A stretch of 64,000 bases of DNA from Rusavskia elegans (Eukaryota; Ascomycota; Lecanoromycetes; Teloschistales; Teloschistaceae): assembly GCA_011316305.1 (NCBI GenBank), contig SAUG01000029.1:248001-312000 (forward strand). The letters are read 5' to 3'. The translations under genes were made by a program, and so were the position numbers. The notes under the pieces were generated by a model, which had not been told where the DNA came from, searched no databases, and saw only the letters and a program-made list of their open reading frames with translations. Position 1 is the first letter of the stretch. Each line of letters begins with the position of its first letter. Shown here piece by piece: positions 9,528 to 21,320 of the stretch.

Positions 9528-12038
9528 GTCGACTTGCGACGCAAGTGAAAGTCGACAGGACGACTAAGAGCGAGCAAAAGGTGGTCTGCTCACTTTACTT
9601 CGTGCTGACGAAGATAACAGGATTACTAGTTCATGTTATGTAGCACATCTGTCGATCAAAGGTGTCATTCTCCATCGCCACGTACAAAGAGCGAGTCTTG
9701 ATCCAGGAAAGTTACGTTTTTTTGGGTACAATCGTGGCTTACATAATCAGGTTCCAGGTACCTCAAGAACGCCAATCCCCAGCATTCAATACTTACCCAT
9801 TGGACTACAGTCTCACAGCACTGATGCAACGCGACAGTAACGGTTGTCGGGCACAGAGGTCGTACAAGATAGGAACAAGGGGGACGACAGGAATTGGTTT
9901 TCAGCCCTTCCGTTAACATGAAATTTGAGAAATGGCGGTTGAGGGGCTGAGTTCTGGATCTCTACAGGCAAGGGTTTCAAAGCAGAGCCATGAATCTGAC
10001 CGAAGCTCCCTCTAAGGGTCTCCAATGATACGGGTATCTGTACGAAACCATCATTAAACGCGCGCCCATCCAGGTGCTTCCAAATCGTCCCAGGCACACT
10101 CCGAGTAGTACTTCGAGCAGTCGGATTAGCCAGGTACGGAGTATGGGAGATTGATTGTCTGATGGATTGGCGTTCTAGAACAGGGCAAGAAATCAGTCAC
10201 GGAGGACCAGATACATTGTTATCGGCGTGGAGCGCACGTGAATGTGCTGCGGACAACATCGGTCATCTCTTGGATGGGGCACTCTTGAGAGGAGAATTCG
10301 TATCGAAGGATCAAGAGCGACGGGTTGACTCGGTGTGGAGAGCTGCCAGAAATTCATTGGGTGGTTCGCTCAAGTTGTTATTTATTGAGTGTGGTTGCTG
10401 ATGGAGATGATCGGTCCCTGGCAAGGCATGGATGCAGCTGGCCATCTTCCCCCTGCAGCTTGACATGCAACATGGCGAAAGACTCACCCAATTAGGCGGT
10501 GTTCCAGTGTTCGCAACCCATGATTCCCACGTTGCCGTCTGCATAGTATTGTTCCGAGGTGCATGCCCGAGGTGCATGCATCATCTACAACCGGGGCAGT
10601 GGACGACTTCATGTCAATTCCAACACCCTTTCTGAAAAGAAGTCGAAGTTCTCGAAATCGTAGATGATTGTAGCACCGCCATTAGCCAGAACACTTCTAC
10701 CGATCGAAGACTGGGAGCTGTTGATACATTGAAGCCACTTCGAAGCGTGGCCGGCACGTGCCTAATCGTGGAATTGCCGTAGGCTAATACTAGTACTTAT
10801 TTAAAGACTTGATCGAATTGGAGTCATATTATTGGTCTGCTTACGCGCGAAACCATGGACTTGTTTCCGCATACTCAACAGGTTCGACTGAAACGGAGAC
10901 ACGGGATATATGATTATATGTCCGACTTGTGCATGAGGCGCACCAATACTCAACATCAACCCAGCTTATTATTAAGGAACGTAATCGTCTCGATAACCTT
11001 TGGCCGAAATCAGATACGGCTTAGCTGAATAGGCGTCAACAGTAACCCGATCGAGGCTGTCAGAGGTCTAGAGCTTGCGGAGAGGAACGCCTTGGCTGCT
11101 GCTGCTGCTGCGTGACGATGGACCATCTCTTCTTCCCACACCCTACATTTCTTACTTCTTTCCAAACATCCCTAACGTCGATGAATGGTTATAAATCACG
11201 TTGCAGCACCCTCGTCCGATCATCGAAGAGGACTTCGGAACGCTCCGGTGGCTGCAGCTGTCACTTATGCGAGGATCAACAGGGCCAAAGCTTCGAACGT
11301 CTGACGTCTCGACTTACTCGACTCGACTGCAGATCCCGTGCCCTGCTCTGTTCTAATGTTGTACCGTCTCCCAACCTACAGCCGGATCCCAGTCGGATGA
11401 AGTCAGTGGAACCGCCCCGGACGCTTAGCAGAACATCGCCAGATCTTGCTGATCTTTAATCTCGATCCATTCCCTCATCCCGACCGTCACCTCTTCCTCT
11501 GCCCGTCATTCGTTCAAATCCTACGCGCTACAGCCTTTTCTTTATCATTTCATCCTCTCCTCGACCAGTCGGGCTGCTCCAACAAGGAACGCCTCAGCTC
11601 CGTGCCTCATCTCCAGCGTTTTCGGGCTGGCTGAATCCTCGACCATCCCAGCATTCGTCACGCCCTGACTTGTACAGACCACATCTCGATCTCTGGAAGC
11701 ACGGACAACGTTTCGGCCTATTCTTGCGCTGGATCCGATGCGCCCAACGGGTTGATCTTTCGCTCCTTCCTCATCCATCTTTGACATACTTGCAACTTTC
11801 ATCCTGATTATCTTCCTCCCTTCATAAAATATATTATTATACCTGGCTTCAATTCACACATCGTGGATCATCCTCTCACCATCATATCTTCTCTCATTCT
11901 GATCACAAAAGCCGAAATAGATTGTGGGGTAGACCGACAAGGGCAAAAAGCTTGACCGGTGGACGCAGAACGGGAGAGGACCTCTGATCCGGCCAGTATC
12001 GTTCCGAGTGAGGCACAACCCTTGGGGTTGTAGCCATC
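9528..12038. other. 2.5 kb with no convincing gene; probable long leader at the right end
   Basis: Frames here are under 100 codons, overlap antisense, and show no recognisable motif. A (GCT)n-type microsatellite lies at about 11094-11112. The right part (about 11100-12038) is C/T-rich with several short upstream ATGs, consistent with a long 5' UTR or promoter of the 12039 gene. No tRNA-like B box with a pairing T stem was found; one GTTCAAATCC string near 11510 has no matching stem. Confidence 0.45.
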
Positions 12039-13421
12039 ATGCCTACCACGACCGTCTACCCTTCAATGACAACAAGGCGACAAGGGAACCAGCCACATAT
12101 ACCCAAACTTACCTACCGCTTTGCCCCTTCCACCCTTTCCGTCGATAATCATTCCATCAGAACCGTTGACACCCAATCATCTACAGCCAGCAATTCCACC
12201 TGTGCAACCTCGCCACCTACTTCATCTTTCACCGGATCACCGAGGTCCTATCGATTCTCGGACGATGTCCTCAGCCCACTCTGCCTGGATGGCGTGTCCG
12301 ACCCACGTCCATCGTCAACGGTCCTCTCACCGCAGACAGCAAAAGAATCCAAGAAGAAGCCGTCATCGATTTCCAAGTTCTTTTCCGTCAAGGAGCCGTC
12401 GACCCAAGCATTCGAGGCTTATCAGGAACAGATGAAAAAGCGAGGCACCACACAGACCGGACGAGCAAATGCTGTCGGATTGCCGGGCGTCTCGTCCGCA
12501 AGGCTTCCTCCGACGGTGCCGAAAGTCAACTCGAGATGGGACGGCGTGCCTCAAGCGGCGAAGGAGAAAGTAAAGGAGAAAGACAACCCGTCACGCTCGT
12601 CATTCGCGTCCTCGGCCAGCCGACCTCTGTATACATCTCGGTCATATGGTAGTACAATGACGACTGCAACAGCGAGCTCTACAAGCTCCACGCGGTCAGA
12701 TTTGCGCGCCAACGGAAAATTGAGGCTCGACAACAGCAGCGGTAATCTGGCAGACCTATACGGATGGGAGGTTCCCCCGCATGGTACTTTGACCGGTACT
12801 TCGAGTGGAAGCTCTACACGAAGCATTCCATTAGATTCAAGGTGCAGCGCATCCGCGGCGCCCACTTTACAGCGGAAGCGCTCATCCTTCTTCCCTCAAA
12901 TCCCATCGGTCCTCCCACCAGCCTCTGAATCGCCCGCCGAAACACCCCCACCACTTGATCCCTCAAGTAATCGGCCATCGCCCTTGGATTTTCCCAATTT
13001 ACCAACGCCGCCAACCCCTAAGGACTCCGTTCCTTCCCTCCCCTGGTCCTCAGACAAAAGCAACTCCTGCCAGAGTCTACCCTCCAACGAACCTGCCCAC
13101 ATTGGCAAAGAAGCTGTCACCCTCAGCTCCTCAGGGATCAACGTCCTTGGTCCACTTGTATCCGCTACACGAAGACCAGGCTCGGCTCCGTTCGCCGCCG
13201 GCGACGCTACTGAAGTCATTCTCCCTTCCACCTCACACGGCAGGCCTTCACCACGGCCACCTAATACTATCTTGAAAAAAACAAGCGATGTTTCAAGCGA
13301 AGCCTGGCCACTGCAACCGCCTCCGAAGGACGCCGACAACATCGCATCTTCACCGAAGCCGGCGGCTGGGATGAGATCGAAGAGAATGCACATGAAGTCA
13401 CTCTTCAGCAAGGATACCTAG
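12039..13421 (+). CDS. Ser/Pro-rich conserved fungal protein
   Basis: Single exon, 460 aa, ATG in good context (GCCATCATGCC). It is dominated by Ser, Pro and Thr and is probably largely disordered. The recognisable conserved patch is KKKPSSISKFFSVKEPSTQ followed by AFEAYQEQMKKRG at about residues 105-135. The 'FFSVKEPSxxAFxxYxxQ' pattern recurs in ascomycete hypothetical proteins. A second basic patch ends the protein (AAGMRSKRMHMKSLFSKDT). There are no membrane segments. The many SP/TP sites suggest phosphorylation, but that is inference. Function is unknown. Confidence 0.75.
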   Translation: MPTTTVYPSMTTRRQGNQPHIPKLTYRFAPSTLSVDNHSIRTVDTQSSTASNSTCATSPPTSSFTGSPRSYRFSDDVLSPLCLDGVSDPRPSSTVLSPQTAKESKKKPSSISKFFSVKEPSTQAFEAYQEQMKKRGTTQTGRANAVGLPGVSSARLPPTVPKVNSRWDGVPQAAKEKVKEKDNPSRSSFASSASRPLYTSRSYGSTMTTATASSTSSTRSDLRANGKLRLDNSSGNLADLYGWEVPPHGTLTGTSSGSSTRSIPLDSRCSASAAPTLQRKRSSFFPQIPSVLPPASESPAETPPPLDPSSNRPSPLDFPNLPTPPTPKDSVPSLPWSSDKSNSCQSLPSNEPAHIGKEAVTLSSSGINVLGPLVSATRRPGSAPFAAGDATEVILPSTSHGRPSPRPPNTILKKTSDVSSEAWPLQPPPKDADNIASSPKPAAGMRSKRMHMKSLFSKDT

Positions 13422-13893
13422 TCGTTACGTTATTTGATCATCTGCTATTGTTCCCTGTTTCGTACTGTCTGAGCGAGGTGTTGGTTTGTATGGGTACTTT
13501 GATCATGGGGATCGCGGGAAAGCGCTTGCTTTGTGCTGGGAAATGACTGGAAGATACCCCTGGTTTTCGGGAGATGCGTTGGGTTTTGGGGTGGTGGGAA
13601 ACAACGTTTATGAGATCCCCTTGCACTGGCGCTCACTCTTGATGATACTAATATATTTAACCCAGTTTACACCACATTTTATGTCGACAGAAACTTAGTA
13701 CTGTATATACCTAAGAGACTACAATTCAAACACGCAATATCCCACGGTAATTTCCCATGAACAAACGGAGTACCACAGTCTGCTTCGTGGGATTGGTATG
13801 GCGAAACAGTAACGATTCGTACATTATGCTTTTGCAGACTATGCTACAAAATATCCAGATTCCTTCTATCCAAGAAATAAACTTCAACTCTAT
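13422..13893. other. 3' flanking region between convergent genes
   Basis: Tail-to-tail spacer between the 12039 gene and the minus-strand membrane protein. It presumably holds both 3' UTRs. No ORF with family features was seen. Confidence 0.5.
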
Positions 13894-16800
13894 CTACCCT
13901 CTGTTGTCACCACTAAAATTCTCCCATCGACAGCCGCACCCTCCGTCTCCCCCGTCTATACCCCCAGGCCCACCATCATCGCCACTGACCTTCACCTTCC
14001 CAAATGGCCCCTGTGCCGGATTCACCAAACTTCCCCCAAACGCCCTATCCTCAAGTTGAATCTGCTTTTCATCGTCAAGGATCCGCTCCTGTTGGTCCAT
14101 GCCATAGCAGTAGATCATCTTCTCTTTGATATCACCGCCATGACGATCTAATGTGATGCTCACAGGATAAGGGAAACTACCGGGTCGAGCGAAGGTGTTC
14201 GCAGAGGATAGTGTCAGATTCTTTGGTTGGGAGCTAGGCGAAGAATCGCTGTCGCTGGAATTGCTGCTCTGAAGTAGAGAAGCGGCAATGCCCTTGCGAG
14301 TCCATATCTGGACCAAGAATCTTGTCTGAGCCCACGTACAGCGAACTCTGGCTGCTTTTGCTTCCGCACCGCCGTTTTCGTCGTCGGAAACCTCGCTTGG
14401 TGCTTCGTTGGTGAAGTTGAGGAGGGCTGTGGATTTGAGGAAGATCGAACGGTCGAAGTAGGTATAGAAGCCGTAGTGCTCTGTGGCCCTGTCGCGATCG
14501 TATAGACGTAGCGGCTGCGCCGTTGAGAGCGGATACAGTATGGCTGGGGAGGCTTTCCCGTCGGCGTCCGTAGATGGTGGAGGTATGGCCGCTCCGAGGT
14601 TGGGGAAGGGATCTGTGCTCTTTGCTGTTGTGTTACGATCGTCCGCGGCTGGAGCTCTCTTGGCCATCCGTGAAGGTGGAAGTCTCATGGGATTGATGAA
14701 GCTGATAAAGAAAGGTGTAACTGCGCCATCAAAGGGCTGCTGGTTCTTGTCCGTCGTGTTGCCTAGGAAGATCTGATCTTCCCTTGTTGGTGGACCTGGT
14801 GATGGAGTATATAGGGTGCTCGTGAAGTCTCGAATTCGTAGAAGATGGCTTTTGACAAAGTTACCTGCAGTGACTGCGTTCCCACCATGCAAATACGATC
14901 TCCGGTCCAGAATAGTGTCATTGGATGTTCCTCCGCTAGCAATGGATGAGTTCTGGAAGCGAATCTCGATTCGGAAATTGGGTTGATCTGGGGCATTCGG
15001 GGCAATAGACGGCTGCTGTTCTTTGGGGACGGCGCAACTCCAAAGCGTTCCAGGGCGTATACAACCTGAAGAAGCCTGTACCGGATCAGGCTGGATGATA
15101 GTAGATACACCTGTCGGTATGGGTGGGAAACCGGTAAGGTTGAGCCATTTTGATTGGACCTCCATATGGTCGCCTTTCCGATTAAGTAGCATCGCCAGAA
15201 GCACAATCAAAAAAATCATGCCTATCAAACCAGAGGTGATGCCAACCAGTACCCACTTGTGCTTCTTAGTTTTTGGCTTGCCATGGTTAAGATAGGTAGT
15301 GAGTTTTGGAGGACAAGCTCGGCCTTTCTTCGTCGAATCCTTCGACCGTCGCTTCTCCTTTTCAGCATAGTCTTTGATTTCCCTAGGGGACCAGGTGGGC
15401 CTTGAGGGAGGGTACATGTCGTTCAATGTGACTCGGTCGCTCTTCGCTGGCAGGGGATTATAGTGGTAATGATTGATGATGGTGGCAGGAATTGTGTTTG
15501 GGCCAGTACTCGAAGGAGGCGTTGTTCTTTTGGGGAGCTCGTCCAGGGAGTATCCATCCTTTGGTTGGACGGCTGATGATGGAGCTTCTGGGGATATTGA
15601 TTGCATTCGTGTCCCGGGGGGATAATCTGGTGGCATGACCGCAACGAACCGCTTTGCTGGCTTTTCTGCTCTGGGATGGGACGGCAGGCTTACTGGCGAT
15701 CTTTGCACTGGCCCGTCTACAGGTTCCGAACGCTCTCGAAGAGCTTCTCGAGATGGTGCCCGTGAAGAACGAGCAAGGGGTGATAACAGAACTGCAGGAG
15801 GCGGTTGCTTGGAGTCTTTACGCAGTGGAATTGAGCATGCCTGCACCTTTTCCTTAGCGTCTGGGTTTGGATTTGGTTTTGGGTTTGGTGGCAACGTTTG
15901 TGCAGCAAGAACAGGTGGCGGAGCCCGTACGACTGGTGCAGCCTGCGCCTCTTGAACCGTTGGGGTAGCATCAACATCTTCAATAACTGTTATTTCACTG
16001 AGCGGCCGTTCTTTTCCTTCTGGCTTCGTGATGATAGCTTCTTTAAACGCTGCATCGAATCGGTTCGCTGGTGCTTGCTGGAATCCGTCTGCTGGGGTAT
16101 GCTTCGAGTCTTTGGGCACATCAATTCCGCGGGTCCCTGGAAGGCCCTTGAAATCTTCTTGTGAGCCCTGAGGTAGGGGAAATTTACCAAGTCTTGGAGG
16201 AACGCAGACGTGATTTTCGCAATTAAAGTATGATGTTGAGTAGTTCTGATCATGCCAACAAGCATGGTAGTATTCTGCGGCAGCCCCAAGGCCTGCGAAC
16301 CAATCGGACAAATCCTGAGCTCGATCTTCAAGGCCCCTTGGAATCTCATGAAATGGCGAATGAAGCATCGTGGTATCTGCAGGCCGCTTCTCGACCTCTA
16401 CAGGGCTGGTGTCGGTCCATATGCTGGTGTGACCACTGTTTGATCGTCGTGTTTTGGTCAACAGGGGCGGAGTGCAACTTTTGGATAGCTGGTCTTGGTT
16501 CTCGAAAGGCGAAGTATTGGCCGTGGATCGAAGGTCTGGGACAGGCTCGGTATCCCTAGATCCTGATCTCCAGGGGACTGTACCAGGTTTAGGGAGAAAA
16601 GGCGATACGATGTGGTTCCACCAACCCTGGGATCTGTGTCTTGTAGCAACACTGTCAGTACTTGATCGTTTCAATATGCGCAATTGAGATTCGCCAGAAA
16701 AGCGCCGATTATTAGTGCGTTCCTTTGGACTATCATCCTCGTCGAACATGGTATAGGTCGAAAAAGTGTTAGGCGGTCTGCTGGGTTCGAAGTTGCTTGA

Positions 16801-17592
16801 CAAAGAAAGTGAGCTTCGTCGTGCAGTAGGCATAGGTGGGATGTCAGCTTGTTTTGGTGTCCCACGAGCGTTGGTAGCTCGCGAGTAGACACTTGACGGC
16901 ACTCGCCTTCCAACTCGCTCGAACGAGGCATCCAGCTCTGCGGACCCGGACGATTCAGCCTTTGCAGAGGTAACCAAAATTGGTGGCGCTTCAGAAGGTC
17001 GTCGATTGCGTTCAAATTGCCGACTCGATATGCTGATTGGAGTTGGACCCATAGCTGGACTGATGGTATGCTGTTCGAACTTGTCAGATGGAACTGAGAA
17101 TCCTATGACAATTGGGCGATCAGAAGGTGAAAGAGAGGTAATTTTGCTCGAGGCGCGTTTTAGGTTGTAGATTGGGCCCTTGTCTAGGGGTGGAGTGGGC
17201 GCCTTGCGAGTGTTTTCAAACTTCTGAGAGCCCAAACCAATAGCTGCAACATGATCCGGACCGCTGACGCTGTTTTCCGACTTTTCTTTTGGCTGGCCGC
17301 TCCGTTTGTACACATCTGGGGTCTTGATATCGGCTGAGCTGTTCAATCTTCTGTGTCCCTTATGGAAAGCGTCGACCACATCCTTTTCTGGTCTTCTTGT
17401 GATATCCGCCGCCAGCTGCGCCAACTGGGGAGGCTTCGAAAAGTTGGTAACTACATTGAGTGCATGTGGCCATCTAGATTTGGAAGTCGCTTTCTGCTGT
17501 CTCGAATCCATTTGGTGGCCTTGGTTATATGGTCCATGCCCTGAGTATGCTCGGTTCACCAATAGTCCGCCATTAAGGCCTCGTTGGTCCAT
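13894..17592 (-). CDS. large single-pass membrane protein ('glycoprotease family' in fungal annotation)
   Basis: Uninterrupted 1232-aa frame. The first 760 or so residues are a long Ser/Pro/basic disordered region with many SP/TP sites. It is followed by a Lys-rich stretch (NHGKPKTKKHKW) and one hydrophobic helix, VLVGITSGLIGMIFLIVLLA, then MLLNRK. The remaining 400 or so residues start KWLNLTGFPPIPTGVSTII and contain CIRPGTLWSCAVPKEQQPS. That block plus later NFT/NST/NLT sequons suggests an extracellular or lumenal domain with the long tail in the cytosol. Fungal databases often label this architecture 'glycoprotease family protein', but I see no protease motif and would not infer the activity. 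Two nearby Cys in the CIRPG...SCAV block may form a disulfide. Role unknown; a plasma-membrane or wall sensor is conceivable. Confidence 0.8.
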   Translation of the reverse strand: MDQRGLNGGLLVNRAYSGHGPYNQGHQMDSRQQKATSKSRWPHALNVVTNFSKPPQLAQLAADITRRPEKDVVDAFHKGHRRLNSSADIKTPDVYKRSGQPKEKSENSVSGPDHVAAIGLGSQKFENTRKAPTPPLDKGPIYNLKRASSKITSLSPSDRPIVIGFSVPSDKFEQHTISPAMGPTPISISSRQFERNRRPSEAPPILVTSAKAESSGSAELDASFERVGRRVPSSVYSRATNARGTPKQADIPPMPTARRSSLSLSSNFEPSRPPNTFSTYTMFDEDDSPKERTNNRRFSGESQLRILKRSSTDSVATRHRSQGWWNHIVSPFLPKPGTVPWRSGSRDTEPVPDLRSTANTSPFENQDQLSKSCTPPLLTKTRRSNSGHTSIWTDTSPVEVEKRPADTTMLHSPFHEIPRGLEDRAQDLSDWFAGLGAAAEYYHACWHDQNYSTSYFNCENHVCVPPRLGKFPLPQGSQEDFKGLPGTRGIDVPKDSKHTPADGFQQAPANRFDAAFKEAIITKPEGKERPLSEITVIEDVDATPTVQEAQAAPVVRAPPPVLAAQTLPPNPKPNPNPDAKEKVQACSIPLRKDSKQPPPAVLLSPLARSSRAPSREALRERSEPVDGPVQRSPVSLPSHPRAEKPAKRFVAVMPPDYPPGTRMQSISPEAPSSAVQPKDGYSLDELPKRTTPPSSTGPNTIPATIINHYHYNPLPAKSDRVTLNDMYPPSRPTWSPREIKDYAEKEKRRSKDSTKKGRACPPKLTTYLNHGKPKTKKHKWVLVGITSGLIGMIFLIVLLAMLLNRKGDHMEVQSKWLNLTGFPPIPTGVSTIIQPDPVQASSGCIRPGTLWSCAVPKEQQPSIAPNAPDQPNFRIEIRFQNSSIASGGTSNDTILDRRSYLHGGNAVTAGNFVKSHLLRIRDFTSTLYTPSPGPPTREDQIFLGNTTDKNQQPFDGAVTPFFISFINPMRLPPSRMAKRAPAADDRNTTAKSTDPFPNLGAAIPPPSTDADGKASPAILYPLSTAQPLRLYDRDRATEHYGFYTYFDRSIFLKSTALLNFTNEAPSEVSDDENGGAEAKAARVRCTWAQTRFLVQIWTRKGIAASLLQSSNSSDSDSSPSSQPKNLTLSSANTFARPGSFPYPVSITLDRHGGDIKEKMIYCYGMDQQERILDDEKQIQLEDRAFGGSLVNPAQGPFGKVKVSGDDGGPGGIDGGDGGCGCRWENFSGDNRG

Positions 17593-19038
17593 GACGAACT
17601 TATCACCCGCTGCCTGCGGAGCCCTCGGAAGGTGCGGTGATGTAGAGAGGAGGGACCGGTAGGAGATGAGGGTAGCAGTTGAGGACCGGGAGTGAATGTA
17701 CTCGGCTTGGGTTCAGGATCATGCGTGGGCCACAGCAGTCGTTAAAAAGGAGGGCATTGACGGGTAGAGGATCTGAAGGCTGTAAGCGTACTTGACGATA
17801 TAAAGTCCTCGTAACGCAGAAGCTGACGGTTTAAAAACAAACAGAGGCCAGTAGATAAACTTTGCTATTGACTGGAAGAGTGAGAGAACGTTGGTCAAGA
17901 GGTGACGTTCTGGCCTATTGTCGAATGCTCCCCACATCAAAGCATCAAGATGATAATAGCTGATGGAGTAAAGACAATAGGAAACCACCCAAAGCCAATG
18001 ATCGTGACGTAGAATTGAAAGAAATTAAGATTGAGACGGCTTTTCGTCAGTTGTTGCACAGAGCTCCCTCAGGTAACAACAAGCAGCCTTAGCGGTTTCC
18101 CAGACAGTAGAGTGTGCTCGGTCTCAGACAAAGTGATCTGGAAATGATTTCATCGTCATAACTATGACTCAGCTCCCAGGATCATATAAAACTAGCATGT
18201 TTGTAACGGGCTTTCCAGGACAGCCTCATCGGTTCCAAGCAGAGCAGAGGAGCCCGGGATCTCATGCATAGTGAGTCTTGACAGGCGCCGTGTTCATTTG
18301 CCTTGTCCATGTTCGGCCTCCGGATTGGCGGCGTACGCAGATTTCTTGACAAGATTTGTCTCATATCCACCGAAAGCAACGGGGTAGCCGCTGAGCTCTG
18401 GGGTTGGAGAGGAGGCGGCGTAATAAGTGGTTGTGGTGGGGAAGATCAGGTCGGGGAAAAGCCCCTGCCGAGCCATGCTGCGAGTAACGTATCAGATCGC
18501 GATGTCATGTGATCTCGCAGCGGCTAAACCTCTAAGCTTACTATTATTTATTGTCACATTATTATTCTTATCATGTTGTGGGTATTCAAATGCCTAAAGC
18601 AGCCGTGGACCGATCGTTCAATCTCCAAGTTACTTCCTTTACACAGTACGGATATGTCTCATCACTTGTTGGAATTCTGATAATCAGTAGCTGTCAGTGT
18701 CGAGAAAACAATTATTTATACCGACAATAATGAAACCATTAACTCAACGCTGTCTGGTATCATAATAGTCTCATTGCATACAATGTCGAGTGACGAGACC
18801 AGACAACTCTCGATTGAACCAACTCGAGTAGGCTGGCCGTCGTTTTGCCCAGTGTTCAGCACATCGGAGAACACCATCTAGCAGCTCAGTATGAGCGCTC
18901 TGAAAGGGAATTTTTAAAGGCGCAATGCAAGCCTGCCACAGGCGGCCGCAGAACCAAAGGATACTTATCCAATGTGGTAGAACATCTTCACCAGCAACTC
19001 CTTGTTTTTCTTCCCGTATCCAGCAGGCCACTACCGCC
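17593..19038. other. 1.4 kb intergenic, one possible small gene
   Basis: Upstream of the membrane-protein gene and downstream of the glycosyltransferase. Apart from the short minus-strand frame listed separately, nothing coding or repetitive is recognisable. Confidence 0.4.
18294..18476 (-). CDS. possible 60-aa small protein
   Basis: Minus-strand frame of 60 codons starting MARQGLFPDLIFPTTTTYYA in a good context (GCAGCATGGC). It has balanced composition and third-position GC bias like its neighbours. No domain, signal peptide or membrane helix is evident. The frame may instead be the first exon of a spliced gene, because a GTACGC donor lies inside it. I do not recognise a family. Transcript evidence would decide. 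Confidence 0.3.
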   Translation of the reverse strand: MARQGLFPDLIFPTTTTYYAASSPTPELSGYPVAFGGYETNLVKKSAYAANPEAEHGQGK

Positions 19039-20840
19039 TCATGATTTTCCTTCCTTCTTCTCAGGCTTGGCTTTCATAGCCTTAATTCGATCGCTAATGC
19101 CATCTTTAAATTTCTCCCACGGCGTTCGATTCAGCTTGTTGCTGAGCTCTCGGAAATTGTACATCTCTCCCCAGCAGTCGCGACCCCACTCGCAGCCCGC
19201 CATGTTGACGACGAAATCGCGGTCCGCTTCCTTGTAATGTATCCGCTTGTCCTCGCCGTTCTCGCCGCAGGCGCCCATCGGGAAGCTATTGATCTTTCGT
19301 TGCGGTATGAAAGCCGTGTGGCTCCTGATCCACGGCTGGTTGATGTACAGATGTTCCAACGCATCCTGCTCCTTGTGCTCCCACTCCATATGTTTCTGCT
19401 CATACCCTACCGGATCCCACCAGATATCGAGAAGGCGGTCCGTCCACGTGCTGCGACGGATGAAGAAAGATCCAAGATTGAACCCGGCACAATCTTGCGG
19501 TATGATCAGATCAATCGACGACGGTTTGCCATCGCCGACCGCGGAGAGGGAGGTCGCATCGAGCTGGGTATTGTTAATGGGGTGAGTGATGTGAAGGGGG
19601 TTGTAAATGTTGATATCGCGATAGGTGTTGCCGGTCAGGTCATTGAAGACCTGCTTCTGTAAGGAGTATGAGGGTTCCATGACAAAGGTGTTGAGGTCTA
19701 GCCACCAGAACCTGCAGCCGCCGTCAGTCCCTCAGACCTGTTCTAGCGCATAGAAACTCGAAAACCTACCATTGGGCATCTGGATATTTCCGCATGCAGT
19801 TCCGGATCGTGTCGACCTTTTCCCAACTTTCTCTCCACTCATGGGCATATCGCTTCTTTGTACTCATGTCAACGATCTCCAGATTGTAACCCCATTTCTT
19901 TGCATATTTTTTCTTGTTCTTGACGCTATCTCTCTCTATAGCCCATTCCCTCGGTCCTTTCCATTCCATGACTCCTCCACCCTGATTCGCTGCGAGTATG
20001 ATGACGAATTTGCTCCCACCACCCAAAAGTGACGCCCTTCGGTAGGCTCGATGCATAGCTGCGATCCGATTAGCGTGGCCAGCCATTAATTTGAACGAAC
20101 AGACTTACGGCTAACGTAGAAAACGATGATCGCTAGAATGAAGGAAAGAACCACCAGAAGTCGCAATCTCATGCGCCATAACGATCGGCCCAGGAATCCC
20201 AGGATTCTTCCGGTTCTCGAGCCGTTGTTGTAGTACCATCGCCCTCTACCGAGCTTCTCCTTCTCTGCTCCCTTGACAAAGCTCGGAAGACCCCTCGATA
20301 TTTGCCTCGCATGTCTGGTAAAGAAGCCATCGTGCCTTGTCTCGAACGATGGATATCCGTTCACTCGGTCACTCCTCGCTTTGGCGGTAGTCCAGGATAC
20401 ATCGCTGCCACCGATAGCTCCGTTCATCTGGATTTCGCCATAACCTTTCCTTGGGGTCGATCTCCCACTTAGGTTATCGAAGTTGGTCGTCAAACCGGGG
20501 CTCGACCAGCCTCCGCCTTTGTTTGGGGAGGGTGACCTTGATAAGGACATGTGTGCAGGAGTGCCGGGTATTGGGGATAGAGGTTGAGCAAAATCGCCGG
20601 CCGAAAGGCCTGACGAAGCGCCCACGTAACCCTTGGATGATGTTGGCTCTTGAAGATTTAGAGTCGGTGTGGGTGTTCGTTTTGCAGCCGACGACGCTCG
20701 ACGTCGTCGCTGAGATCCTGCTACGGACAGGGTCGGAGACTGAGGAGCCAGGTTGTATGCTCAATGGCTGAATGCTGATGAGTTATTGGATGCTCTGTCA
20801 AACGGATACGATTTGGAGGAGCGCTGTCTGTCGTGGACAT
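19039..20840 (-). CDS. GT34 (Mnn10/Mnn11-like) alpha-1,6-mannosyltransferase, 4 exons
   Basis: Minus-strand exons 20810-20840, 20109-20759, 19770-20058 and 19039-19711; introns are 50, 50 and 58 nt; 547 aa. It is a type II membrane protein. A Ser/Arg-rich cytosolic tail precedes the helix LLVVLSFILAIIVFYV at about residues 210-226, then a lumenal GT34 domain. The domain shows FVIILAANQGGGVMEWKG, NKKKYAKKWGYNLEIVD, WEKVDTIR, and WWLDLNTFVMEPSYSLQ rebuilt across the last intron. D329 and N331 sit where GT34 enzymes have the metal-binding DxD. FNLGSFFIRRS, EQDALEHL and the C-terminal GCEWGRDC follow. The family extends N-glycan mannan in the Golgi. The first exon is only 31 nt and is inferred from the frame and a GTATCC...GAG intron; a simpler start at ATG 20550 would remove 97 residues. 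Confidence 0.83.
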
Positions 20841-21320
20841 TGATGGCTGGCGTAAGACAAAAATGGCCAAGGCGGACCCATTCGAGGAGAAGGCGCGACC
20901 TGAGTAATTGCAGACTGTAGCGACAGGATGTCGAGATGATGTCGCAGGATTGCGCAGCTGTCACAGGCGGCGTGGGAGAGGTAAAGGAGCTCAAGCGTGG
21001 AGTGCGTAGGTATCCCCCCTCGTATCTATCTGCTTCTCGTGGTGCAGGACTGCAGTAAATGAAAGGATGCCAAGTCCTCTTTCCCGACCAATCATTTGTA
21101 CCTCTAAATACGAAATACGACGCATCGTCGACGCGCTCTCTTGTTGTCTGTGGACAAGTCAACAATTCGTCTGGAGTACCAGCTTCGAAGATGAAAAGAA
21201 TCAAGGTCAATAGCGCATCTAGAGATAGGTAACCCCAACTCATGACTCTGGCTCTGGCCACCACTTTTCCCAGGGTGAACCAATCTATGTTGCGGAGCTC
21301 TCAGCGGTATCTACACCATC
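20841..21320. other. divergent promoter region
   Basis: 480 bp between the start of the minus-strand glycosyltransferase and the ATG of the plus-strand SANT-like pseudogene. No ORF with family features. Confidence 0.4.

Noticed and set aside
10311..10635. Overlapping 67-88 codon frames on both strands around 10.3-10.6 kb
   Set aside because: No family motif, no splice partners that extend them, and similar frames occur by chance in this GC range.
11505..11530. GTTCAAATCC resembling a tRNA B box
   Set aside because: No pairing T stem around it and no acceptor or D arm at the right distance.
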